From NCBI RefSeq assembly GCF_000004195.4, contig NC_030679.2, positions 26,401,712 to 26,465,711 on the forward strand: 64,000 nt of DNA, in the 5' to 3' direction. A program made the translations under genes and the position numbers. The notes under the pieces were generated by a model. That model had not been told where the DNA came from. It worked only from the letters and a program-made list of their open reading frames with translations, and searched no databases. Below are positions 30,785 through 40,916 of this stretch, one piece after another (the stretch's first letter is position 1; each line of letters begins with the position of its first letter). Source of the DNA: Xenopus tropicalis. Lineage: Eukaryota; Chordata; Amphibia; Anura; Pipidae.

Positions 30785-33018
30785 TAGCTTTGCCAGGTGT
30801 AACTTTGGTGTACAAAAATAACTTTACCTATTTTGAATTCATCAGAATGTGTACTTTCCAAAAATATATGGTTTTCTGGGGGTCACTGTATAGTTAGGGG
30901 GGGGTTACTGCACATAATACACTGACAGGGGGCTCTGTGTGCAAAAGCTGAGCTGGCAGGCGAGAAATCCTTATGCGCTATTTTCATTTAGGGTTCAGTA
31001 CATACCACAGACTTTGGTATATCTATGCATATTGGGCATCAAACTGTTCAGTAGGCCTCTGGTGTTCCTATTTGGGGTGACTTGCCTTTGTACGCAAGAA
31101 ATTGTGTGAGATAAATGCGGCAAATTGCAACATTTTTAGGCGATTTTCTGAAATGTCATAAAAACCGATAACTTTAGGAAAGCTTTGCGGCTTGGTACTT
31201 TGGTGTAGAAAGGACTCTTTACCCTTGTTGGATTTGTCAGAATGTGTACTTTCCAAAAATATATGGTTTTGTGGGGGTCTCTGTATAGTTAGGGGAAGTT
31301 TTGGCACATAATACACTGACAGGGGGCTCTGTGTGCAAAAGCTGAGCTGGCAGGCGAGAAATCCTTATGCGCTATTTTCATTTAGGGTTCAGTACATACT
31401 GCAGACTTTGGTATATCTATGCATATTGGGCATCAAACTGTTCAGTAGGCCTCTGGTGTTCCTATTTGGGGTGACTTGCCTTTGTACGCAAGAAATTGTG
31501 TGAGATAAATACGACAAATTGCAACATTTTTAGGCAATTTTCTGAAATGTCATAAAAACCAATAACTTTAGGAAAGCTCTGCAGATTGGTACTTTGGTGT
31601 AGAAAGGACTCTTTACCCTTGTTGGATTTGTCAGAATGTGTACTTTCCAAAAATATATGGTTTTGTGGGGGATCTGTATAGTTAGGGGAAGTTTTGGCAC
31701 ATAATACACTGACAGGGGGCTCTGTGTGCAAAAGCTGAGCTGGCAGGCGAGAAATCCTTATGCGCTATTTTCATTTAGGGTTCAGTACATACCGCAGACT
31801 TTGGTATATCTATGCATATTGGGCATCAAACTGTTCAGTAGGCCTCTGGTGTTCCTATTGGGGGTGATTTGCCTTTGTACGCAAGAAATTGTGTGAGATA
31901 AATGTGACAAATTGCAACATTTTTAGGCAATTTTCTGAAATGTCATAAAAACCAATAACTTTAGGAAAGCTCTGCAGATTGGTACTTTGGTGTAGAAAGG
32001 ACTCTTTACCCTTGTTGGATTTGTCAGAATGTGTACTTTCCAAAAATATATGGTTTTGTGGGGGATCTGTATAGTTAGGGGAAGTTTTGGCACATAATAC
32101 ACTGACAGGGGGCTCTGTGTGCAAAAGCTGAGCTGGCAGGCGAGAAATCCTTATGCGCTATTTTCATTTAGGGTTCAGTACATACCGCAGACTTTGGTAT
32201 ATCTATGCATATTGGGCATCAAACTGTTCAGTAGGCCTCTGGTGTTCCTATTTGGGGTGACTTGCCTTTGTACGCAAGAAATTGTGTGAGATAAATGCGG
32301 CAAATTGCAACATTTTTAGGCGATTTTCTGAAATGTCATAAAAACCGATAACTTTAGGAAAGCTTTGCGGCTTGGTACTTTGGTGTAGAAAGGACTCTTT
32401 ACCTTTGTTGGATTTGTCAGAATGTGTACTTTCCAAAAATATATGGTTTTGTGGGGGTCTCTGTATAGTTAGGGGAAGTTTTGGCACATAATACACTGAC
32501 AGGGGGCTCTGTGTGCAAAAGCTGAGCTGGCAGGCGAGAAATCCTTATGCGCTATTTTCATTTAGGGTTCAGTACATACTGCAGACTTTGGTATATCTAT
32601 GCATATTGGGCATCAAACTGTTCAGTAGGCCTCTGGTGTTCCTATTTGGGGTGACTTGCCTTTGTACGCAAGAAATTGTGTGAGATAAATGCGACAAATT
32701 GCAACATTTTTAGGCGATTTTCTGAAATGTCATAAAAACCAATAACTTTAGGAAAGCTCTGCAGATTGGTACTTTGGTGTAGAAAGGACTCTTTACCCTT
32801 GTTGGATTTGTCAGAATGTGTACTTTCCAAAAATATATGGTTTTGTGGGGGTCACTGTATGGTTAGGGGAAGTTTTGGCACATAATACACTGACAGGGGG
32901 CTCTGTGTGCAAAAGCTGAGCTGGCAGGCGAGAAATCCTTATGCGCTATTTTCATTTTGGGTTCAGTACATACCGCAGACTTTGGTATATCTATGCATAT
33001 TGGGCATCAAACTGTTCA
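30785..33018 (+). repeat. Tandem array A: about 5.5 units of 393-394 bp
   Basis: Units anchored on TTCAGTAGGCCTCTGGTG start at 31,051, 31,445, 31,838, 32,231 and 32,625, with a partial leading unit from about 30,785. Spacing is 393-394 bp. Each unit has CTTTAGGAAAGC, CTTGGTACTTTGGTGTAGAA (or GATTGG in place of CTTGG), ACTTTCCAAAAATATATGG and GGGCTCTGTGTGCAAAAGC. Units 1 and 4 share CCGATAACTTTAGGAAAGCT and differ from units 2 and 3, giving a 1,180-bp higher-order period. The minus-strand frames of 82-89 codons repeat with the unit and are not taken as genes. Confidence 0.93.
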
Positions 33019-33412
33019 GTAGACCTCCGGTGTTCCTTTTTGGGGTGATTTGTCTTTATCTGATCTTTATCAAGAAATTGTGAGAGATAAATGCGGCAAA
33101 TTGCAACATTTTTATGCGATTTTCGAAAATGTCATATAAATCTGCAAACTTAGGAAAGCTTTACAGCTTGGTACTTTGTAGCAATAAGAAATATTTACCC
33201 ATTATAGATTCGGGGGGATGTGTATTTTCCAAAAATATATGGCTTTCTGGGGTGAATGTACTTTTTTTGTAGCATTATCCCACATAAAGGATGTAAATGT
33301 GTTGATTTTGCAGGAGCTGAAATGATAGATCATATGGGGGTATGTTCCCATTGGGGCCCCTACATGCCACATACTTAGGTAAACCTATACATATTGGGCA
33401 TCAAACTGTTCA
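33019..33412 (+). repeat. Hybrid unit joining arrays A and B
   Basis: The unit starts like array A (TTCAGTAGACCTCCGGTG) but from about 33,180 has the array B text (AGATTCGGGGGGATGTGTAT, GGGGCCCCTACATGCC). It is the most diverged complete unit and marks the boundary between the two subfamilies. Confidence 0.85.
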
Positions 33413-36176
33413 GTGGACCCCTGGCGTTCAAATTTAGGGTGTTTTATCTTGGTACCTAACACTATGTGGGAGATAAGATGCTGCAAAGTGGAAGCTTTGA
33501 GGGGATTTTTGGAAATGTCATCAAAATTGCTAACTTTAGAAAAGCTGTGCGGCTTGGTACTTTGGAGTAGAAAGACATGGGTACCCATTTTAGATTCGGG
33601 GGAATGTGTACTTTCCAAAAATATATGACTTTCTGGGGTGAGCGTACTTTTTTGTAGCATTATCCCACATATAATGATGTAAATGTGTTGATTTTGCATG
33701 AGCTGAAATGACAGAAATGACAGTATATATGGGGGTATGTTCACATTGGGGCCCCTACATGCCACATACTTAGGTAAACCTATACATATTGGGCATCAAA
33801 CTGTTCAGTGGACCCCTGGCGTTCAAATTCAGGGTGTTTTATCTTGGTACCTAATACTATGTGGGAGATAAGATGCTTCAAAATGGAAGCTTTGAGGGGA
33901 TTTTTGGAAATGTCATCAAAATTGCTAACTTTAGAAAAGCTGTGCGGCTTGGTACTTTGGAGTAGAAAGACATGGGTACCCATTTTAGATTCGGGGGAAT
34001 GTGTACTTTCCAAAAATATATGACTTTCTGGGGTGAGCGTACTTTTTTGTAGCTTTATCCCACATATAATGATGTAAATGTGTTGATTTTGCAGGAGCTG
34101 AAATGACAGAAATGACAGTATATATGGGGGTATGTTCACATTGGGGCCCCTACATGCCACATACTTAGGTAAACCTATACATATTGGGCATCAAACTGTT
34201 CAGTGGACCCCTGGCGTTCAAATTCAGGGTGTTTTATCTTGGTACCTAATGCTATGTGGGAGATAAGATGCTTCAAAATGGAAGCTTTGAGGGGATTTTT
34301 GGAAATGTCATCAAAATTGCTAACTTTAGAAAAGCTGTGCGGCTTGGTACTTTGGAGTAGAAAGACATGGGTACCCATTTTAGATTCGGGGGAATGTGTA
34401 CTTTCCAAAAATATATGGCTTTCTGGGGTGAGCGTACTTTTTTGTAGCTTTATCTCACATATAATGATGTAAATGTGTTGATTTTGCAGGAGCTGAAATG
34501 ACAGAAATGACAGTATATATGGGGGTATGTTCACATTCGGGCCCCTACATGCCACATACTTGGGTAAACCTATACATATTGGGCATCAAACTGTTCAGTG
34601 GACCCCTGGTGTTCAAATTCAGGGTGTTTTATCTTGGTACCTAATGCTATGTGGGAGATAAGATGCTTCAAAGTGGAAGCTTTGAGGGGATTTTTGGAAA
34701 TGTCATCAAAATTGCTAACTTTAGAAAAGCTGTGCGGCTTGGTACTTTGGAGTAGAAAGACATGGGTACCCATTTTAGATTCGGGGGAATGTGTACTTTC
34801 CAAAAATATATGACTTTCTGGGGTGAGCGTACTTTTTTGTAGCTTTATCCCACATATAATAATGTAAATGTGTTGATTTTGCAGGAGCTGAAATGACAGA
34901 AATGACAGTTCATATGGGGGTATGTTCACATTGGGGCCCCTACATGCCACATACTTAGGTAAACCTATACATAATGGGCATCAAACTGTTTAGTGGACCC
35001 CTGGCGTTCAAATTCAGGGTGTTTTATCTTGGTACCTAATGCTATGTGGGAGATAAGATGCTTCAAAGTGGAAGCTTTGAGGGGATTTTTGGAAATGTCA
35101 TCAAAATTGCTAACTTTAGAAAAGCTGTGCGGCTTGGTACTTTGGAGTAGAAAGACATAGGTACCCATTTTAGATTCGGGGGAATGTGTACTTTCCAAAA
35201 ATATATGACTTTCTGGGGTGAGCATACTTTTTACTAGCTTTATCCCACATATAATGATGTAAATGTGTTGATTTTGCAGAAGCTGAAATGACAGAAATGA
35301 CAGTATATATGGGGGTATGTTCACATTCGGGCCCCTACATGCCACATACTTGGGTAAACCTATACATATTGGGCATCAAACTGTTCAGTGGACCCCTGGT
35401 GTTCAAATTCAGGGTGTTTTATCTTGGTACCTAATGCTATGTGGGAGATAAGATGCTTCAAATTGGAAGCTTTGAGGGGATTTTTGGAAATGTCATCAAA
35501 ATTGCTAACTTTAGAAAAGCTGTGCGGCTTGGTACTTTGGAGTAGAAAGACATGGGTACCCATTTTAGATTCGGGGGAATGTTTACTTTCCAAAAATATA
35601 TGACTTTCTGGGGTGAGCGTACTTTTTTGTAGCTTTATCCCACATATAATAATGTAAATGTGTTGATTTTGCAGGAGCTGAAATGACAGAAATGACAGTT
35701 CATATGGGGGTATGTTCACATTGGGGCCCCTACATGCCACATACTTAGGTAAACCTATACATATTGGGCATCAAACTGTTCAGTGGACCCCTGGCGTTCA
35801 AATTCAGGGTGTTTTATCTTGGTACCTAATGCTATGTGGGAGATAAGATGCTTCAAAGTGGAAGCTTTGAGGGGATTTTTGGAAATGTCATCAAAATTGC
35901 TAACTTTAGAAAAGCTGTGCGGCTTGGTACTTTGGAGTAGAAAGACATGGGTACCCATTTTAGATTCGGGGGAATGTGTACTTTCCAAAAATATATGACT
36001 TTCTGGGGTGAGCGTACTTTTTACTAGCTTCATCCCACATATAATGATGTAAATGTGTTGATTTTGCAGAAGCTGAAATGACAGAAATGACAGTTCATAT
36101 GGGGTATGTTCACATTGGGGCCCCTACATGCCACATACTTAGGTAAACCTATACATATTGGGCATCAAACTGTTCA
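33413..36176 (+). repeat. Tandem array B: seven units of 395 bp
   Basis: Units anchored on TTCAGTGGACCCCTGG start at 33,413, 33,808, 34,203, 34,598, 34,993, 35,388 and 35,783, with a decayed eighth from 36,177. Spacing is 395 bp. Units starting at 34,598 and 35,388 share GGTGTTCAAATTCAG and a CATATAATAATG variant; those at 34,993 and 35,783 share TTTTTACTAGC and GCAGAAGCTG. This gives a dimeric 790-bp higher-order repeat. Every unit holds a 126-codon minus frame (starting MACRGPNVNI) and a 71-codon plus frame (starting MDPW). As 395 is not a multiple of three the frames do not run from unit to unit, and their sharing follows from sequence identity. Confidence 0.95.
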
Positions 36177-36899
36177 GTGGACCCCAGGCATTCATATTTA
36201 GGGTGTTTTATTTGGTTACTTTATGACCTGTAGGAGATAAGATACTATAGACTAGAAGCTTTGAAGCGATTTTTAAAAAAAATCACAAATTTTGATAAAA
36301 ACCAATAACTTTAGGAAAGCATTGCGACTTGATAGTTTGGAGTAGACAGACAGTTGTGCCTATTCTGTATTCCCCAGAATCTGTTCTTTCCAAAAATGTA
36401 CAATTTTCTGGGATAAACCTTCTGTTAGTGGAATTTTGGCCTTGAAATCCAAAGTATGCAGTTTTTTTGGAGCAGTGCTTTGGGAATTTGGTAGTGTACT
36501 GCTGGGAGTTTTTGACCTATACAAGTGAGAAATCTCCATAAAACTATATATATTTGGTATTGGCACGTTCAGGAGACATGGGACTTTCCAAATCAGTTGT
36601 ATATTCGTGCATAAAATAATTTTTGTTTCTAGTATGTGTGATTATATTATGGAAAATTTGATTTTTTTTGCATTTTTAGACATTTAGAAGCCTATATCTT
36701 GTTACAGAATTGGAATTACACAAAAATTCTACCATATTTTGAAAGCTTAGGTTGTTCTGAAAAAAACAATATATTGTTTTCCTTGGTAAACTAAAAGTCC
36801 CCCCGAGGAAAGGCCCCTAAAGTGAAACAGTGCAAAATGTTCAAAAACTGTCTGGCAATACAAGTTCCGCTTTGACCAAAATGGCTGGCAGTAAAAGGG
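36177..36899 (+). mobile_element. 3' segment of the piggyBac-type element
   Basis: A decayed last array unit (to about 36,420) followed by single-copy 3' sequence. The last 230 bp are the part that most strongly resembles Uribo-type 3' ends, closing with AAATGGCTGGCAGTAAAAGG. A related but decayed version of this segment is at 38,815-39,083. Confidence 0.85.
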
Positions 36900-36935
36900 T
36901 TAAACCATGGTCTTCAAATTGTATCATATTTATCA
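36900..36935. mobile_element. Right remnant of the interrupted fold-back MITE, with right TTAA
   Basis: TTAA at 36,900-36,903 is the second target duplication. It is followed by CCATGGTCTTCAAATTGTAT, the complement of the outer left arm at about 29,550-29,575 (with mismatches). Confidence 0.7.
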
Positions 36936-37542
36936 TGTAGTATACCGGATAGATTCTTGTCCATTTTAGTTTTAAAATGAAGCACTGGGTGTGTGCTTTT
37001 TTTAGTGTTTAGCTGTAGTTATTTTGGCTGCCAAAAAAGTTTGATTGTAATTCTGCTGTGTCTGGGAAATTGCTCAGTTTTTTCCTAAGAAGTGCTTCCA
37101 GTAAATCTCTCCTGTGTTTGACCTGAGTGACTGAATAAATTACCGTATATACCCTGGACCAAAACTTTCTGACTTTTAAAAGGTAGTTTTACCTTTTAGG
37201 CTGTTTTTAATAAATAGGTGTTTATAAAACAATGGGTCCCTGGTTTCCATTTCATTTAAATATTATGCTGGACAATGACATTGGGATATCCTGCCGCCAC
37301 CAATAGAAGATGGGAGTTTGTGTGATGGGCTAAAATGTGCCATTTTTCTAGAGCAATCTATGGGTCTGCTGCAAAACAGAGAAACTTAGGTCAAGAGGAA
37401 TATAGGCCATGCCTGTGTGAGTGTTTGGAGGAGTTGAGGACTGAGGGGAAAAGATTTGTGAAGCAAAAGATACTCAAGGGCAAAACTTCTAGATAAAGTG
37501 TTTACCTGAATAATAAAACAGAATTGTGCAAAGAGAGCTCGC
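36936..37542. other. Sequence with nothing recognised
   Basis: No repeat family or coding motif was recognised in this stretch. Confidence 0.3.
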
Positions 37543-37545
37543 TAA

Positions 37546-37883
37546 GGGCTCTGGCACACGGGGGAGATTAGTCGCCGCGACAAAACTCCCTGTTCGCGGG
37601 CGACTAATCTCCCCGAGTTGCCTACCCCTGCCATCCCGCCGGCGAACATGTAAGTCGCCGGCGGGATGGCAGATGCAGCGGCGTGATTTCGCTCAAATCG
37701 CCGAAAAAGACTCGCGAGTCTTTTTCGCCGATTTCCTGAAATCGCCCTGCCGCGTGTGCCATCCCGCCGGCGACTTACATGTTCGCCGGCGGGATGGCAG
37801 GGGTAGGCAACTCGGGGAGATTAGTCGCCCGCGAACAGGGAGTTTTGTCGCGGGCAACTAATCTCCCCCGTGTGCCAGGGCCC
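37546..37883. mobile_element. GC-rich palindromic MITE (GGGCTCTGGCACACGG family), copy 2
   Basis: An almost perfect 338-bp palindrome. Left arm: GGGCTCTGGCACACGGGGGA, ATTAGTCGCC, TTGCCTACCCCTGCCATCCC, GCCGGCGAACATGTAAGTCG. Right arm: the complements in reverse order, ending GTGTGCCAGGGCCC. The flanks are TAA on the left (37,543-37,545) and TCA on the right, an imperfect 3-bp duplication. The centre holds a second hairpin, AATCGCCGAAAAAGACTCGC with its complement. It is the best preserved of three copies. Confidence 0.92.
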
Positions 37884-37955
37884 TCAGGGTTCAGTTTTTG
37901 GAGGGATTGGATGCACTCCAGGTGTTTGTAATTTGCATTGTCTTTATTGCCTGTT

Positions 37956-39083
37956 TTGATATTGGTTATCAACTGTTCAAACTGGCATTCATATTTATGA
38001 TGTGTTATCTTAGTAATACCTATAAGCCGCTGCAAAGTGCAAGCCTGGGGCGATATTCAGATCTTTCATAAAAAACAGTACAGTTTGGTAGTTTGAAACA
38101 GAAAGACACTGATCTTTTTTCTGAATTTGTCAGAATGTCTATTTCCCAAAAATATGTATTTTTTTCTATAATCAAAAGTGTGATCATTTCTGGGGTAATG
38201 GTTTGGAAATGTGTTGAATGCATTATCTGTACAAGTCCTAAATCTTCTTAAAGCTTCTGTACCAATATTTGTTAAGAATCCCCACACAACACTAATATAA
38301 CAATCACTGTAATCTGTTCTTTTTAAAAAAAAAAGGATGAATAAATACCATTTTATATGCTGAAATCCAGCTGCAAAACTGTTCTTTACTTTCTGCATCA
38401 TTTGAAATCCTGGCAGGGCAGGAGGGACTAAAACACTGATGTTACAAATTGTAACTTCTCCACAGCTTACAGACCACAATCAGGCACTACATAACCCACA
38501 ATGCATTACACTGCGATGTTGCTTTTCTTATTGACATCCCATATGCAGAGGATTGTGGGATTTGAAGCAAACAGGCTGAAGGCAGGCTGAGGACAGTCAA
38601 CTACTGTTACATTTTATTTGAGTCTCAAAAAAGTAGTCAGCCAGATCAGCAGGAGAACAGGGGGTGGGGCTTAGGGAACTGTTCCAAACCATATTATTGC
38701 ATTAAAATCATGAAAATGCTGCATAATATTTAATTTATGTATATTGCAAAGTTGCTTGAAATTATGTTTTCAAAAAGCTTAAGTTGTGTTTGGGCGGAGT
38801 TCCCCTTTAAAGTTAGCCCAGGAAATCTGGGGCTTTCTGAATCAGTCATATTTTCACTCATATTATAAAGTGTAGTTTCTCATAAAAAACATGTCTTATT
38901 TTCAGTTTTTAGGAACTTGGTAATTTATCTTTTTACAGTAATGGAATTACACAAAAATGCAAGCAGTTTTAGGAAACAAGGTTCATTCTGAAAACAATAT
39001 ATCATTTTCCTAGGTAGGAAATACCCCAAATCAATTGTCTGCAAAGTACGAACTGTGAAAACAATTTGCTACTGAAAGGTTAA
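37956..39083 (+). mobile_element. Decayed relative of the piggyBac-type element (monomer plus 3' end)
   Basis: The stretch 37,956-38,230 (ATTGGTTATCAACTGTTCAA, GGCATTCATATTTATGATGT, GTCAGAATGTCTATTTCCCA) is a diverged version of the last array unit at 36,155-36,420. The stretch 38,815-39,083 (TAATGGAATTACACAAAAAT, CATTCTGAAAACAATATATC, TTTTCCTAGGTAGG) matches the 3' segment at 36,700-36,900, closing with TGCTACTGAAAGGTTAA, a worn terminus. Orientation is the same as the intact element. The two parts are separated by a Kolobok-like insertion. The 5' end is not visible. Confidence 0.8.
38245..38812. mobile_element. Kolobok-like MITE inserted in the decayed piggyBac relative
   Basis: The right end TGGGCGGAGTTCCCCTTTAA (38,793-38,812) is a clear TTAA-type terminus. 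The interior blocks ATGCTGAAATCCAGCTGCAA, CCACAATGCATTACACTGCG and TATTGCAAAGTTGCTTGAAA are typical of a Xenopus TTAA MITE. The left terminus is uncertain (near CTTAAAGCTTC at 38,249). Confidence 0.7.
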
Positions 39084-39169
39084 TACGTTTGCCTTGAAAT
39101 AGAACCCTTCAGGTCTGAAATGTTAACAAAATGCATGTATTATGCAATCTCAGCAATTACAAACAAAAC

Positions 39170-39425
39170 TGAATATTCCGTTGGTGGTTAGAGAAGAAAA
39201 TGTTGTTCACGCATTTCTCTTCGGCGGAAAATTTGTGAATCTTTTAAAAGATTTGCGAAATGGCAAAAACTTTGCTAAAACGGCGAAAATGTTGCTTGTC
39301 AAAAAAATTACGCACATCAAAATATTGACAATGTGTTTTGATGCGCGCAACAATTTGTCTTGATGCACACAACAGTTTTTTCAACATTGCCGTGGGCCAA
39401 ATCAATATCAATATTAACATGACAG
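39170..39425. mobile_element. MITE remnant (tttgcgaa / gcgcaacaattt family)
   Basis: Blocks TTCGGCGGAAAATTTGTGAA, AAAAGATTTGCGAAATGGCA, AAAACTTTGCTAAAACGGCG and TGATGCGCGCAACAATTTGT match the interior of the hAT-like family at 40,357 and 63,755. Termini are worn. Confidence 0.6.
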
Positions 39426-39589
39426 AACATTTTTTTATCAGTTCTGATCCTAATTGCTAACCGCAGTACTGTTATCCAGAATGCTCAGGAAATGGGATCT
39501 TTCTGTAATTTGGATCTCCATTCATTAATTCTCCTAAAATATAATTCAAACATTAAATAAACCCAATAGGATTGTTTTGCCCCCAATAA

Positions 39590-40335
39590 GGGGTAATTAT
39601 ATTAGTTGGGATCAAGTACAGGTACTGTTTTATTATTACAGAGAAAAGGGAATCATTTAACCATTAAATAAACCCAATAGGGCTGTTCTGCCCCCAATAA
39701 GGGGTAATTATATCTTAGTTGGGATCAAGTACAGGTACTGTTTTATTATTACAGAGAAAAGGGAATCATTTAACCATGAAATAATCCCAATAGGGCTGTT
39801 CTGCCCCCAGTAAGGGGTAATTATATCTTACTTGGGATCAAGTATAGGTACTGTTTTATTATTACAGAGAAAAGGGAATCATTTAACCATTAAATAAACC
39901 CAATAGGACTGTTCTGCCCCAATAAGGGGTAATTATATCTTAGTTGGGATCAAGTACAGGTACTGTTTTATTATTACAGAGAAAAGAGAATCATTTAACC
40001 ATTAAATAAACCCAATAGGGCTGTTCTGCCCCTAATAAGGGGTAATTATATCTTAGTTGGGATCAAGTACAAGGTACTGTTTTATTATTACAGAGAAAAG
40101 GGAATCATTTAACCATTAAATAAACCCAATAGGGCTGTTCTGCCCCCAATAAGGGGTAATTATATCTTAGTTGGGATCAAGTACAAGGTACTGTTTTATT
40201 ATTACAGAGAAAAGGGAATCATTTAACCATTAAATAAACCCAATAGGGCTGTTCTGCCCCTAATAAGGGGTAATTATATCTTAGTTGGGATCAAGTACAT
40301 GTACTGTTTTATTATTACAGAGAAAAGGGGAATCA
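39590..40335 (-). repeat. 113-bp tandem array, seven units
   Basis: The block TTAGTTGGGATCAAGTAC recurs at about 39,602, 39,715, 39,828, 39,940, 40,053, 40,166 and 40,280, so the spacing is 112-114 bp. Each unit also has ACTGTTTTATTATTACAGAG, AAAAGGGAATCATTTAACCA and TAAACCCAATAGGGCTGTTC. Differences between units are single bases (for example ACAGGTACTG versus ACAAGGTACTG). Confidence 0.96.
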
Positions 40336-40356
40336 TTTTCACTATTTGATTATAAT

Positions 40357-40563
40357 TAGTCATGAGCAAATTTGTCCTGTTTCGCTTCGCCATAAAATTT
40401 GCGTAACAGTGAAAAAATTTGCGACTGTACCCAATTTGACGCCCAACAAAAAAATTGCACACGTGACAAATTTTTAAGGAAGTTTCGCAAAACAATTTGC
40501 CAATGGCAAAATGAGGAAATTCCCTGTGAATCCATGCCTGGTGAAAAAATTCGCTCATCACTG
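40357..40563. mobile_element. hAT-like MITE with 8-bp TSD, nested in the 39,465-40,650 element
   Basis: The termini are TAGTCATGAGCAAATTTGTC and AAATTCGCTCATCACTG. It is flanked by identical 8-mers ATTATAAT (40,349-40,356 and 40,564-40,571). The interior is rich in TTTGCG and CGCAAA words. The host sequence rejoins correctly across the insertion (ACTATTTG-ATTATAAT-GCAC). Eight-base duplication and terminal form indicate hAT. Confidence 0.9.
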
Positions 40564-40916
40564 ATTATAATGCACTCTATGGGAGAACTGTAACTTGGTA
40601 CTTTTTGAATAATGGGTTTTGGATAGTGGATCCCATACATGTATTATCCAGCGGGAGATAAGCAAATCAAATGTGGCCCTCTAAGATGTTTCTTTGGTCT
40701 ACTTCCATCCTGAAGGGATCACAGAATACATCATATATACTTTCAAATCTAGCTCACAGGCATGTACTGTAGTATAGCAGATAACCAGCCCAATCAGGAG
40801 AGTTTATTTTAAAGAAAAGTGTAGATTTATACAAAGGAGAATGAAAGTTAAACTCACTAGGGCAGCGTTTTTCAACCGCTGTCTAGTGTGCCGCGAGATG
40901 TTGCCTGGTGTGCCGT

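Larger units (their letters stand above)
30013..36899. mobile_element. Non-autonomous piggyBac-type transposon (Uribo-like), 6.9 kb
   Basis: This element is flanked by TTAA on both sides and ends in inverted repeats: CTCTTTTACTGCCA on the left and GGCTGGCAGTAAAAGGG on the right. The first 260 bp and the last 230 bp (from about 36,670: TTTTAGACATTTAGAAGCC, GTTACAGAATTGGAATTACA, GAGGAAAGGCCCCTAAAGTG) agree with my memory of the ends of Xenopus piggyBac-type (Uribo) elements. No transposase frame with the DDD-type domain is present. Instead the interior is a poly-T and ACAC-rich segment (30,345-30,600) and roughly 13 tandem units of 393-395 bp. It would have to be moved by a transposase supplied elsewhere. 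Near-intact termini and duplication suggest a fairly recent insertion. The size is large for a MITE-like derivative because of the internal array. Confidence 0.88.
39465..40650. mobile_element. 'ggtatgggatcc' MITE in reverse orientation, with large internal array
   Basis: The left end (TTATCCAGAATGCTCAGGAA, TTTGGATCTCCATTCATTAA) and the right end (GTACTTTTTGAATAATGGGT, GGATCCCATACATG) are the reverse complement of the 28,890 and 43,795 copies. In between are seven tandem 113-bp units and a nested hAT-like MITE. It lies in the opposite orientation to the other two array-bearing copies. Confidence 0.88.

Noticed and set aside
33385..36033. Six 126-codon minus-strand frames as a tandem gene family
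   Set aside because: They repeat with the 395-bp satellite unit, the frame does not continue between units, no domain is recognisable, and a plus-strand frame overlaps each. Best explained by DNA homogenisation.
30785..36500. CRISPR array
   Set aside because: Units of 393-395 bp are contiguous without short repeat/variable spacer organisation, and the DNA is vertebrate.
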